Of a stretch of DNA of 16,568 nt, positions 1 to 9,600 are shown one piece after another (position 1 is the first letter of the stretch; each line of letters begins with the position of its first letter). The notes under the pieces were generated by a model, which searched no databases, was not told where the DNA came from, and worked only from the letters and a program-made list of their open reading frames with translations. The translations under genes were made by a program, and so were the position numbers. The DNA is from Actinomortierella ambigua (taxonomy: Eukaryota > Mortierellomycota > Mortierellomycetes > Mortierellales > Mortierellaceae): positions 44,167 to 60,734 of the forward strand of contig JAAAJB010000150.1 of assembly GCA_016098155.1 (NCBI GenBank). The letters run 5' to 3'.

Positions 1-26
1 AAAAAAAAAAAAAAAAAAAAAAAAAA
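1..26. repeat. Poly(A) run at the left edge
   Basis: Twenty-six consecutive A residues open the window and run into a purine-rich GGGAAGAGGAAG-type stretch. This is most simply the ragged end of an assembled contig at a low-complexity tract. No telomeric repeat unit is visible. Confidence 0.8.
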
Positions 27-1415
27 GGGAAGAGGAAGAGGAAGAAGAAGAGGTCGAGTCCGATAGTCTACATGATCTGGCCTCCTCAAGGTTGAACTTT
101 TTCAACAAAAAGTTAGATGCATGAAAAAAAAATTGTTCTGGACATGGCCATCCATCCATGTCAAGCGCCCAAGGCTATGTAGGGAGGTGTGAAAGCCTTG
201 AGATTTCTCTAAAGCATGCAGCGCTCCCGTCCTGTCATCGAAGGCTGATACTGCTAGGGGTTTCTATTGGTTGGAGATGGACATTGTCATGAAGCGCTCG
301 CTTCAAAGAGTCAAGGCGTCAAAACCCACCACCCACCCCCTGCAAGGCCGTACCGCTAGGGTTAGAAGAGTAGAAGCGCGTGGTGCACGATCTGAGCGCG
401 AATCAGTTTCAGTCTGTTTCCATCTGGATGGGGTAGTTTCGTCAGGGTTAGGACGTGGAAAAGGGAGCTGGTTGCTGGTCAAAAAAAAGTGGTGAGTGGA
501 TAAAAGGGGAGAACGGGTGTGTGTCTGCCCTGGGGGCAGTATTGAGGTGTGAGGCGCGGGGTGAAGAGGAATAAGGGGGGCCGACCAACTCTGCTGGTAC
601 TCGAAAAGAATTTGGCATAAACGGAGGGAGGAGGCGCACTGCACCACCACACACACGGAAGATGCAATAGCGTGGAAAAAAAAAGAGATGGATAAGGGAG
701 ACTTTTTTGCTGCTTTCCTGCTCTTTTCTTCTTCCCTACTGCCCTGGCTTCAGCAACGCAGGTAAAGAAACGACGGAGCTACTGCCAGGGTAAAGGACAA
801 CAGTGGCGGAGTGGAAACAACAGTGGCGATTGATTTCGTTGGAGTTTTTGCTCCAAACGGGTAACTATATGAGAGGGAGAGAGGGAGAGTGTTGAAGATC
901 GGGAGAATGGGACACAGCGGTTGGGCTATGTTTGTGTGTGTTTGTTGTTGTTGTTGTTGTTGTTTGCTGCAGTATTATGACACCTCGAATGGATGGTGGC
1001 TACTTCCCATGGGCATGATGATTCTCGTGGCAGTGCGTAGTTCTTGACTGTCTCTGCTGTTTCTCCTCAAAGTGAGGTGAGGGAGGTAGGAAGCAAGTGG
1101 GCATTGTACGCTACTGTGGATGTCGTGCATGTTGGATGGAGGCTGAGGGGGAAGATTGAGCGCAAGGCATAGGGGTCTGGGCTGGGGCAGAGGGCAGGTA
1201 GAAGCGAAAAGAGAGTGTGTTCATGCTGTTGTTGACAAAGGAAACGTGTGCCTGTGTGCGATGATGTGCGCATGCAAGTTTTTGGTGTGTGTTGTTTGGG
1301 GGCTCGTTACTTCTTCGCCCTCCGCAATGAAAAAAAAAAAAAGAGCAGCAACATTCTTTATGCGCTGCCCATTGCAGTTTTTTTTACCCGATAACCTTCT
1401 CGAGGGTGGGTGCAG
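27..1415. other. Non-coding left flank, no gene supported
   Basis: This stretch upstream of the first gene holds only short open frames of low-complexity or arginine/serine-rich composition. None has a recognisable domain or a conserved-looking block. It contains a short TTG/GTT microsatellite (about 942..965), a duplicated 12-mer around 797..828, GA-rich purine tracts, and A/T homopolymers such as the A run near 1328. It presumably includes the upstream regulatory region of the membrane-protein gene. Confidence 0.6.
942..965. repeat. (TTG)n microsatellite
   Basis: About seven TTG units follow a short GTGTGTG tract. It lies in non-coding sequence roughly 0.9 kb upstream of the first start codon. 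Confidence 0.85.
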
Positions 1416-1424
1416 TATAAAAGG
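1416..1424 (+). promoter_or_regulatory. TATA-box-like element of the membrane-protein gene
   Basis: The sequence TATAAAAGG is a near-perfect TATA box. It is followed by a strongly pyrimidine-rich tract (about 1440..1575), as is common around fungal transcription starts. It lies 462 nt upstream of the ATG at 1886. No other TATA-like element this good was seen between it and the start codon. The role is inferred from sequence and position only. Confidence 0.5.
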
Positions 1425-1885
1425 TGTTTTGTCCAGCATACTTTTTGTTTTTCGCTCTTCTTCTTCTCTTTCTTCCTATATCCCTCACGCTCTCAGCAAC
1501 AAACCCACCTCCTTTCCAACTTTTTTTCTTATTTCTCACCATCCTCCCTATCTACATTTTTTTTTTTTTCGAGGGGATCCAAACGCGTCCAGGAAACCAT
1601 TGGCTCAAGCTCGGCACTCCCCGGAAGCAAGCTCGTGGTGAACAAGAACAGGCTCGACCGACCTATTCTATTCTTTTGAGGAGATCCTTCTCTTTTCATA
1701 GAACGGCATCAAAAGGACGACGACGATACGGACAGCAATTTTCTTTATTGAAAGCCAGGAACCAACAAAACTTCGTCGCACCATATTGAAATTTCTTCTG
1801 GGTGTACTACGTCGGAAGAATCAACTAAAAAAAAAACAACCCATCCCATCGACAAACCTACTTCAGGAAGAAGTAACAACACATC
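1425..1885 (+). promoter_or_regulatory. Putative 5' leader of the membrane-protein gene
   Basis: About 460 nt separate the TATA-like element from the start codon. The first part is CT-rich, the middle is mixed, and the last 60 nt are A-rich. By eye I find no ATG on the + strand between 1425 and 1885, so the ATG at 1886 would be the first one a scanning ribosome meets. An in-frame TAA at 1874 closes the frame upstream of it. Confidence 0.4.
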
Positions 1886-4035
1886 ATGCAGGAGATCAAA
1901 ACCATTATAGCCGCGGTGTTCATGGTGCTGATCCTACTCGCCACCTTTGCTTCGTTTATCGGCGTCAAGCTCGATAACCCACCCCCACAGCACATCTCGC
2001 CTGTCACCGGATATCCCACCTGGCACGAAACCTATCCACGTGCGTAAACAATTTATGTTTGTCGTGAAATGCAGAGAAGGAGCGGGAAGGGGAGGGAGGA
2101 GGGGGGGGCAAAGAGAAAGAGAATAAGAAAGGGGAGAGAAAGAAAGAGAGAGAAAGAAAGAGAGAGAGAGGTGCAAAGAACGGATGAAACGGCGCATAGG
2201 CCAAGGACGGAATGGCAGGTGAAAAAGTAACAAGAGGGGGGAGAAGAGGAAGGGGCAACCCAGATGACACATGGGCCAGCTAGGATGATGAGAAAAAAAG
2301 GGAGGAGCGGCAATAGGAGTAGCAGTATGGACATGACCTAGTCATCCTCTCCTCCTCTCTTCAAACCACTCTCTCTCCCTCTCTCTCTCTCTGCGTCGGT
2401 TCTGTTCCTTCCGGAAGATGCTGTAGTTTGTTTGGGTTCCTCCCGAAAAAAAAAAGAGTTTACAACAACACAGCTGCACCCTCAATTCCTCCTCGGGGTT
2501 GCCTCCAACGCAACGCCACGCCGTGCCATGTCGGCTGTTTCCCTGCCCCCCCTCATTCCAGTCGTGTATTTTAACTGGCCAGAGCTCAGAAATCTTGTAC
2601 TTCTCGTGCTCATGAAGATTGACCCTTCTTCCTTCTTCCCTGACCTTTTGACACCATAGAATACGAAGATGAGCTGGGAATGGCCTTTACCTCGCTTTCT
2701 CTCATCTTTACACTCTTCTCCTCGTATATTGCGTGGCGTGCCAACAGGCCGCCCTCGCGGTCGCTGACGGGCTGGGTCAGCAAGAACGGCCGTGAGGAGA
2801 CGTCGTTCCAGATCAATCTCATGATCCTGTACTATGTCCTTGCCACATTTGCGGCCATCGTCGGCTACATCTTCCTGGACGTTGGCAAGATCTGGGCCGT
2901 CGTCGGCGCACTGCACAATCTACTCGAGGTCATGCTGCTGGTCCTGTTTGCCTATGGCGGCCGTGTCGAAAGCCTCAGCTATGGCCTGGTCATGTTTGTC
3001 TACGTTGTTCTGACCATTGTCCTGTCCGAGTATGGACCCTGGCCTATCGATGCCGTCTTCTTCCGCTGGCAAGGGCTGTGCTCCGACTTTGGTCTGCTCA
3101 TCTTCTTCATCCGCCTCTACGTCACCACACTCAACCAGCTCAAGGCCTTTGGCGACCTCAACAAGCACGACAAGCTGCTCAGGCAACAACAGCGAGCTGT
3201 CGACCAGAATGTTGCTGCCATCGTCGCCGAGAATGCCACCGCTCCGACGGCCATGTCTGCGAACCAGCCCGCCGAGGACCACCGCCAGCTGGAAGCCTTG
3301 GAGCGCATTAAGAAGCACTTGGTCGCCAAGGCACCGGCTCCCGAGCAGGCTCGTCAGCAGCAGCAGCAGCAACAGGAGCAGGAGGAGGAGGCTCGCCGCT
3401 CCGAGGCCCGCACCTCGCGTCGCGCGCGCTTCACTCACCTCTTTTATGACAATTCGTCCTCGTCCTCTGATGATTCGTCGGATGATGAAAGAGCCTCTCG
3501 CAACCCCTTCCACCGCTCGGGAGTCCAGAAGAGCAAGGGCGTTGCTGCGACTTTGCGCAATGGATCCGCCGAGCCTCCAGCTCAACACACCAATGGCCAG
3601 GCCGCCTCGTCGACGACCCATCTCCTGTCTCCTTCGGAGGCCAACACGAGCATTGCCATTCCTCCGCCCTTGTCCGTCAATGATGTTGTTCACCAGTCGA
3701 GTGTCGAGTGGGGTGTCAAGTGGCGCAACCCCGATCAGCTGCTTTTGTTGATTGCTGCGGCGTTCTTCCACGTCGCCGGCAACGTCGTGACGACGATCTG
3801 GACGCAGTCGCTCCCAGCCCTGGCCGTCTTCCAGATCTCGTATGGTCTCGCCTTCCCCTTGTACGGCTACTATCTTTATGTTGATAACCATGCTCTGCGA
3901 CAGACCAAGGTCTACTTGCCCAGCACTTCCAAGGCCAGCTATGTCCTCTATGTTTCGCTCTCCATCTTCCTGAGCACGCTCACGGTTCGTCTCGGTCTCT
4001 ATGTGGCTAGCAAGGCTGCCGAGTTGGCTCCCTGA
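1886..4035 (+). CDS. Multi-pass (about 9 TM) membrane protein, family not recognised
   Basis: Exons are 1886..2039 and 2660..4035, giving 509 residues. The start has A at -3 and an in-frame TAA 12 nt upstream. The donor GTGCGT and acceptor CATAG keep phase 1 (C|AA, Gln52); the GT four bases further on would hit a stop. Hydrophobic segments lie near residues 6-28, 60-77, 103-125, 129-149, 158-174, 183-208, 412-432, 438-458 and 479-502. The approximately 200-residue loop between TM6 and TM7 is polar. It holds a run of seven Gln (about 284-290) followed by acidic/basic residues, then a Ser/Asp cluster (about 317-328) that resembles casein kinase 2 sites. The N-terminal hydrophobic segment could act as a signal anchor. 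I do not recognise the family, so no substrate or organelle is proposed. A transporter or a structural membrane protein are both possible. Confidence 0.88.
2040..2659 (+). other. 620-nt intron of the membrane-protein gene
   Basis: This intron runs from GTGCGT to CCATAG and is supported by the reading frame on both sides. It is long for a fungus. It is purine-rich in its first part (GGGA/GAAA/GAGA between about 2064 and 2171) and has a CT repeat at about 2369..2392. Open frames inside it are low complexity and end at a stop just before the acceptor, so I see no extra exon. Confidence 0.8.
3355..3375 (+). repeat. CAG repeat coding for polyglutamine
   Basis: Five CAG codons, one CAA and one CAG encode seven Gln in the large polar loop of the membrane protein. 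A Glu-rich and then Arg-rich segment follows. Confidence 0.9.
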
Positions 4036-4362
4036 TCCGTACTTGTCCCTTTCCCCCCCCCCTCAAAGCTGTATTTTGTATATCTTGAAGAAAATAAGCT
4101 AAAAAAAAAAGACTATGTCTATGCGACCAAATTCTTCCATATAGCTGTCCAATTCCATATCATTTCTCTTGTCCATACTCCATCATATCGAACGAAAAAA
4201 AAATAAAAAAAATAAGAAAAAAGACAAATCTGTACAGTAAAACAACAGCAAGACCAATGTTTCTGATTCATTTTTCTACGGGATGGAAGGTGGTCAACTC
4301 TATCAGTCTGAAATAGTAACTCTTGATGAGAATATACATCCCCGCCCCCCGCCAAACAATTT
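4036..4362. other. Convergent intergenic region between genes 1 and 2
   Basis: These 327 nt lie between the stop codons of two convergent genes. The region is A-rich on the + strand (A runs at 4101.., 4195..4220) and holds the presumed 3' ends of both transcripts. No other gene is visible. Confidence 0.75.
4202..4207 (+). terminator. Poly(A) signal candidate for the membrane-protein gene
   Basis: AATAAA lies about 167 nt after the stop codon at 4035, inside an A-rich tract. This is the only exact hexamer on the + strand that I noticed in the interval. Because the surrounding tract is nearly all A, the match is weak evidence. Confidence 0.35.
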
Positions 4363-4367
4363 TTATT
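4362..4367 (-). terminator. AATAAA overlapping the stop codon of the PEBP gene
   Basis: On the minus strand the last codons read AAA TAA AAA, so the hexamer AATAAA contains the TAA stop (4365..4363). A G-rich stretch, GGCGGGGGGCGGGG, follows within about 20 nt (4352..4339 region). If used, the 3' UTR would be only some 10-30 nt. I saw no other AATAAA on the minus strand between here and gene 1. Confidence 0.35.
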
Positions 4368-5517
4368 TGTTCTCGGCAAAGAAATAGTTGGCGCCGACAA
4401 GCTGGAGACGGGCCTGGTCTGCAAACTGTGCCGCCTTGAACATGCTGCGATTCTCGGACATGTTGGTCGAGAGCATGCCAGCATCCGAGTTGGGTGACTG
4501 CTTGTACAGCAAAAAGACGTAGCGGTGAGGGCCTGAGCCTGCTGGCGGGGAGGGGCCATTGTAAGAGGTCAGCGTCTGGCCGTTGCGGACACTCGTGAGG
4601 CCCGTAGACGAGTCCATGGAAATGTTGGTTTTGACCCAGTGGCGCCATTGACGAAACTTGGGGTCTCGACGGCTTGGCGCGTCAGGATCGACCTAATTTT
4701 GCGTGTGTGCGTGCATGTGTTTGTTTTTTTTTAGCGCGTACTTTTGGTGTCATGGGAAATGTTTTCCCTTCTACCCACGGTCTTTTATCTTTCCTCCACC
4801 ATGACCCTCCCCCCCTGCCCTTCCCCTTTCTCTCTCATTCTCTCTTCACTCATTTTCTCACGGCTAGCAAAAAAAAAAAAGGCTTCGATTCCCACTCCTT
4901 CTTGGACCCACCGAATTCTTTGCTTTAAGAACAGAGTGAAGTGAAACCTACCAGCATGAGGGTGTACTTGTCTGCCGGGTTGTCGGGCAGGAAGGAGACA
5001 TTTGGCTCGCGTTGGGTGTCTAAAAATGCCAAACAACCACACAGCACCAAAAAAATGACGTATGTATGGGGTTGTCCGTTATCAGCTTTGTGCGACAATA
5101 TCTAAATATCATACCACCATCATTCTTTCACACGAAGGAGAGACACCGCTTTTGTCTTGTTGCTTACCTGCGACAGCGAGCGTGTTGCCCAGCACGACAT
5201 CCTGGCCGCCGTAGCTGACCATGAGCATGGTCGTAGTGTGTGCACCTGGGACAACTAAACAGTTGTCGTACCCCCTCCCCCCCAATATTCAATACACATA
5301 TAGAAAAAAGGAACAGATAGAAAAGAGAAGAATGAAACGGGAGAAGTGTGAGCATGCAAGAATCCTTTTTTGTATCTTGGACCCACGCTCTCAGGTGCAT
5401 AGAGAAAGAGCGTCCGTCGGCAAAAGAAGGACAAAGAAAGACAGCGGTACCATCCGGGACAATGCCATCTTTTTGGAGGGCCATATCCGTAGCTTGGTTG
5501 GTGGTAATTAGGGGCAT
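4363..5517 (-). CDS. Phosphatidylethanolamine-binding protein (PEBP) family, Tfs1-like
   Basis: Minus-strand exons are 5517..5451, 5254..5168, 5019..4952 and 4692..4363, giving 183 residues, a normal length for this family. Intron phases agree at every junction (1, 1, 0). Visible signatures are the ligand-site motif VDPDAPSRRDPKF (about 75-87), a following WRHW whose His (about 92) aligns with His86 of human PEBP1, and YNGPSPP...GPHRYVFLLYKQ (about 116-139), the second signature. The C-terminus ends in YFFAENK, like yeast Tfs1. There is no signal peptide, so it is probably cytosolic. Family members bind anionic phospholipid head groups and can inhibit carboxypeptidase Y or kinases; which applies here cannot be read from sequence. 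Exon 2 could instead start at 5245, removing three residues. The gene diverges from the large gene at 5835. Confidence 0.93.
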
Positions 5518-5834
5518 TTTCTTTTCTTGGCTGTGTTGGAAATAGAGGACAGAGAGGGAGAGAGAGAGGAGGGGAGAAAGTGTGCGTGCGTGGTATGAAT
5601 GTTGAAAGAGAGAGAGAGAGAAGAGAGAGAAAGGGTGATGGTGTGGAGAAAGAATCGTTGGGCAGTGTGACTGGGCTTCGTTCGCCTTTCCCTCCATCAT
5701 TCAGACTCGTTGGGCATTTGCATGGAAAAAGCATGGGTGCATCTCCATCATCCCTTCCCTTTCCTTGACACTGTCCACATTCGCTTCCTCTGCCTCTTCT
5801 CTCATCACCCCCAAACCCCACCATCGACTGCTCA
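5518..5834. promoter_or_regulatory. Shared divergent promoter region between the PEBP gene and gene 3
   Basis: These 317 nt separate the start codons of two divergently read genes. The region holds two purine-rich GA repeats on the + strand (about 5549..5579 and 5604..5634) and a pyrimidine-rich stretch just before the ATG at 5835. No clear TATA box was seen for either direction. An in-frame TGA at 5766 bounds gene 3 upstream. Confidence 0.55.
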
Positions 5835-6636
5835 ATGAGCGGCTCGCGTGTATCCGCCGTGGACAGTTTCTCGCCCTCCTCTCCTGCCACACAGTCCCCT
5901 CCACCCCCCTCCTCCGCCTCCTCCGCCTCTTCTGCCTCGTCTCCAGCCTCTTCTCGTTCACAGCCTCTTCCGCCGACAATCGTGAGGTCGAGGGCCCACC
6001 AGCTCGAGTCCTCGTCACCACAGGACCTCTACCCTCCTCCACCATCCACCTCCTCCGCACGCTATCCCAACCCTTCCCACCACCAGCACCATAATGAATC
6101 TCCACGCCAACGCATAAGGTCCGAGCCAGGAGGATCGCCGTCTTCGCCTTCCCGTCGCCAGCGACAGCTCCCCTCTTCCTCGTCTTCCTCTCGGCACCAC
6201 CACCAGACCTCTGGCTGGCTTGGCCTCTACGAACCACCGTCCTCTGCATCGGGGTCGCCACACCACTCGGTCCGCCACTCACCTCGCGCCGATCACTATC
6301 AGTCCCATCACTCTCACCATCACCTCCAGCCACCGCACCACCGGGCCTCACCCTCGTCCCATCACCACCATCCTCCTCCTCATCATCACTACAGCCACTC
6401 TACCTCTACCTCTCCTCTACACGACCGCGAAGGAAGCAGTGGTAGTACCATTATCAACAGCAATAGCAACAGCAGCAACAGCAACAACAATAACAGCAAC
6501 AGCAACAACAGAAAGATTGGCCGTGATGCCTGGCTTCTGAATCACGCTGGCAACAGCAGTGGGCCAAGGGAAGGCAGTTTCAGGACAAGGGAGTTTGATC
6601 CGACTGCAGTGTCAGCCATCTCTTCGCCACACGTTA

Positions 6637-6667
<31 letters not shown>

Positions 6668-9600
6668 CGCCACCTCTGCCTCTGCCTCTGCCTCTTTCGT
6701 CACCCCTGCTGCTTCTGCCTCTACTTCTACTTCTGCGTCTGCTGCTGCTGCTGCTCCTAGTAACGGAACACTGTCCACTGCATCCTACCATAGCGGTCAT
6801 GCACAAAGGGACGGCAGCAACGGTGGGGGAATGGAGCATTCCACAAGTGTACAGAGCCTCGTCGAGTCCATCGACGAAGATGATGTCTTGCGTCTGACAG
6901 AAATGACCAAGAAGGTGGTGGAGCACTCCAATCAAGGACAGAAACGCAACCGCATCATCTCCCCACCCTCCAACACTCAAGTTCCTGCTGGTATGGGATA
7001 CAGGCGTCCAAGATGAACCAAATGGCTTTTTTACATTTTTTCATTTTTTTTTGTGGCGGCTATTGTCATAGCTGTCCAGAGCAAAGGCATTTCTTTCCAT
7101 GTTGCTCTCGCTCTCTCTCTCTCTCTCTTCTCTCCCCTAATCGGTCCGTGTTGTCCTCTGCACATGGCCCAACCTCCCCTCTCCCCGCCTCGCCCCTTTT
7201 TCTCTCCTATGAGGGTTGTTTTCAAGGTGCTGACACATTTTGTGTTACTCTGTTCCCAATCATACTCCTTTCCGCAAATAGAGTTCCAACCATCAGAGAA
7301 GACCCTTCAGCTGTCCAACCAGTACAAGGCCATGATGGAATCGAGGTACGCGCCAATTTTTGCCGCCCTAGACACACACCAGCGCTTGCCCAACCCCTTG
7401 GTCACATTGCGCGAGACCATGGCCAGGATAGACACCGTTCCGCGCGCCATTGTCAACAAGTACAACACCACGCGCAAAATCTCGATGGAGGCCGCCAACA
7501 CCGCGTCGGGAGGCGGTGCCGCCAACAGTGGCGGGCACACATCGCGAGGCCGGAAATCCAAGGACAAGTATGCGTTTGTCAGCCGAGTGGTCGAGTCGCA
7601 GTGCATCTGGGATGTCGATCATATGAAGATGAAGGCGGCCGAGATTGAGGCGCGTTACCAAGCCAGCGCATCCAACCCAAACCTGCGCTATACTACTCCA
7701 TCGCAGTCAACCTCTGTGGAGAGTCTGGTCACCCCCACGGCAGTCATGGAGACAACTCTTGTCGCACCTACCATGCAGCCAGCAATGTCGTCCCCAACAA
7801 TGGCGGCGGGACAGAAGGAAGAAAGTCCGATCCAGCAGCCACACTCGACACATCCATCCCTAATACCCACATTATCCATTCATACCACATCACCCACTCA
7901 AAATGCACCTCCACTACCGATACCCACATCCGCAGCAACGCTGTTCCCATCAACACCTACTACCAACATTGGTTCTTCGCCCGTGTCAAACCTCCAAGAC
8001 CCCAATGCCCTGCTCAGTCACCAGACGCATGCAGGCGAGACTCTGCACCAACCTCTTGTCCGAGGGGAGCCATTGATGACCACAACACTCTCACCAGCCG
8101 TGACTCTAGCAACGCAGAGCAGCACGCTTACACCGCCACATATCAGCGAGTCTGCCACAGGCGATGGTCGGCCATCTCTCGATATTCCCTCTACCACTGC
8201 ATCGACAAACATACACACAAATGGATCCTTGTCGTTACCTTCAGAGACGGGGTCGTCACCACCACCTCCACCACAACCTCAACTACCAACACCACAGCCA
8301 CTTTCTATTCATCAGCAGCAACAACAGTCTCATAGCCTGCATGTACCTGTCCATCCAATGCCGCTAGAGACATCGGGACCTAAGCGAGGCTCGATTCTCG
8401 GCATATTTGGCATCAAGGGCCACAAAAAGACTGGACCGGAAGAGTCCTCTGACAAATCGGCGGACAACAAACGTCGGTCAGTCTTTGTACATCATCATCT
8501 GGGAGAATCAGTGTCTGGATCCCCCACTGCAAATTCAAGTCCTCGATCATCGGAGCTGACAAATGATCCTAGTGCAAGCAACACGTCCGGGGCATCAATA
8601 TCAGCATCAGTATCGACATCGTCAGCAGCAGTGGCGCCCTCACCTGCCCCAACACCATCGCCAGCACCAGCATCAGTACCAACATTAGCGACCTCTGTTG
8701 CGGAACGCAGGTCCTTGGAGCGGGCGCAATTTAGTGGTGGTACGCCGGACGTGGCCGCGTCTCCCACGGATGCCCAATCTCACGGCCATAAGCCGTCAAC
8801 AGCTGCTGCTGCCACTACTACGCCCACAGTAACTACATCTATACCAGCGGCAGCAACAACTATAAGAACAACAAAAGGAGCGTCGATACGGAAAACCTCA
8901 TTGGAGGAGCCGATGCGCCAGCCAGGGCTCGGACACGGGCTTTTGTTTCAATCACATGAGGATGGGGGATCGACTGAGGATGATCAGCCTATCGCTACCT
9001 GGCCGCAGGGCGAACGAATTGATGATAGCCAGGATGAGGCGGATGCACTTCCTCACAAGGTAAAAAAAAAAGTCAACGCGTTCATTTCCACACTGTAGTC
9101 ATCACATGCCTCCCATTTCTTATTCTAATACTTTGATTCATTTGTGCTACTGCAACAACTCTAGCGGTCATCGTTACGTCGGTTCACGGATCTGATCATG
9201 TGGAAACGGCAACACAAGGGCTTGGCAGGTTTGCACGAGCATATTCACGGGACAGAGCCTGCAACGTCGACAGCAACAACAGCGACGACGAAGCGACCAA
9301 TGGATCCGACGGTGCTGCATTTGCAACAGCAGCACAACAACTACACCTCCTCGAGACTATCCAGCAGCCAACCCTCATCTGGACGCAACTCGCTCGATGG
9401 AACGCGGCCCAAGGTGTTTTCATTGTCGCGTGTCAAGAGTGTCACTTCTTCGCCGGTGCTGGAGCCGGGACATTTTGAAGGTGGAGGTGGTAGTGGTATG
9501 GCCGGTAGTATGAGTACACCCTCGACTACTGCTAATAGCACAGCAATCTCACCGAGGATTGGACCAATGACGCCTGCAGAAGGTCTGCAACCGATGCAGC

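Noticed and set aside
1..26. Poly(A) run as a telomere or a retroelement tail
   Set aside because: There is no telomeric repeat unit and no element sequence beside it. A contig edge at a homopolymer is simpler.
303..656. Minus-strand open frame of 117 codons in the left flank
   Set aside because: Pro/Ser/His-rich sequence with no conserved block, and it overlaps other similar short frames on both strands.
2432..2659. Open frame inside the first intron as an extra exon of gene 1
   Set aside because: Its frame ends at the TAG that forms the acceptor, and joining exon 1 directly to 2660 gives a continuous frame with matching phase.
2920..3891. Long minus-strand open frame opposite gene 1
   Set aside because: It mirrors the codon bias and repeats of the sense exon (for example polyLeu from CAG repeats) and is a shadow frame.
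7053..7281. Upstream extension of the open frame at 7282 as a separate gene start
   Set aside because: The stretch is T/CT-rich and intron-like with a good acceptor at 7281. Splicing from 6990 restores a continuous protein.
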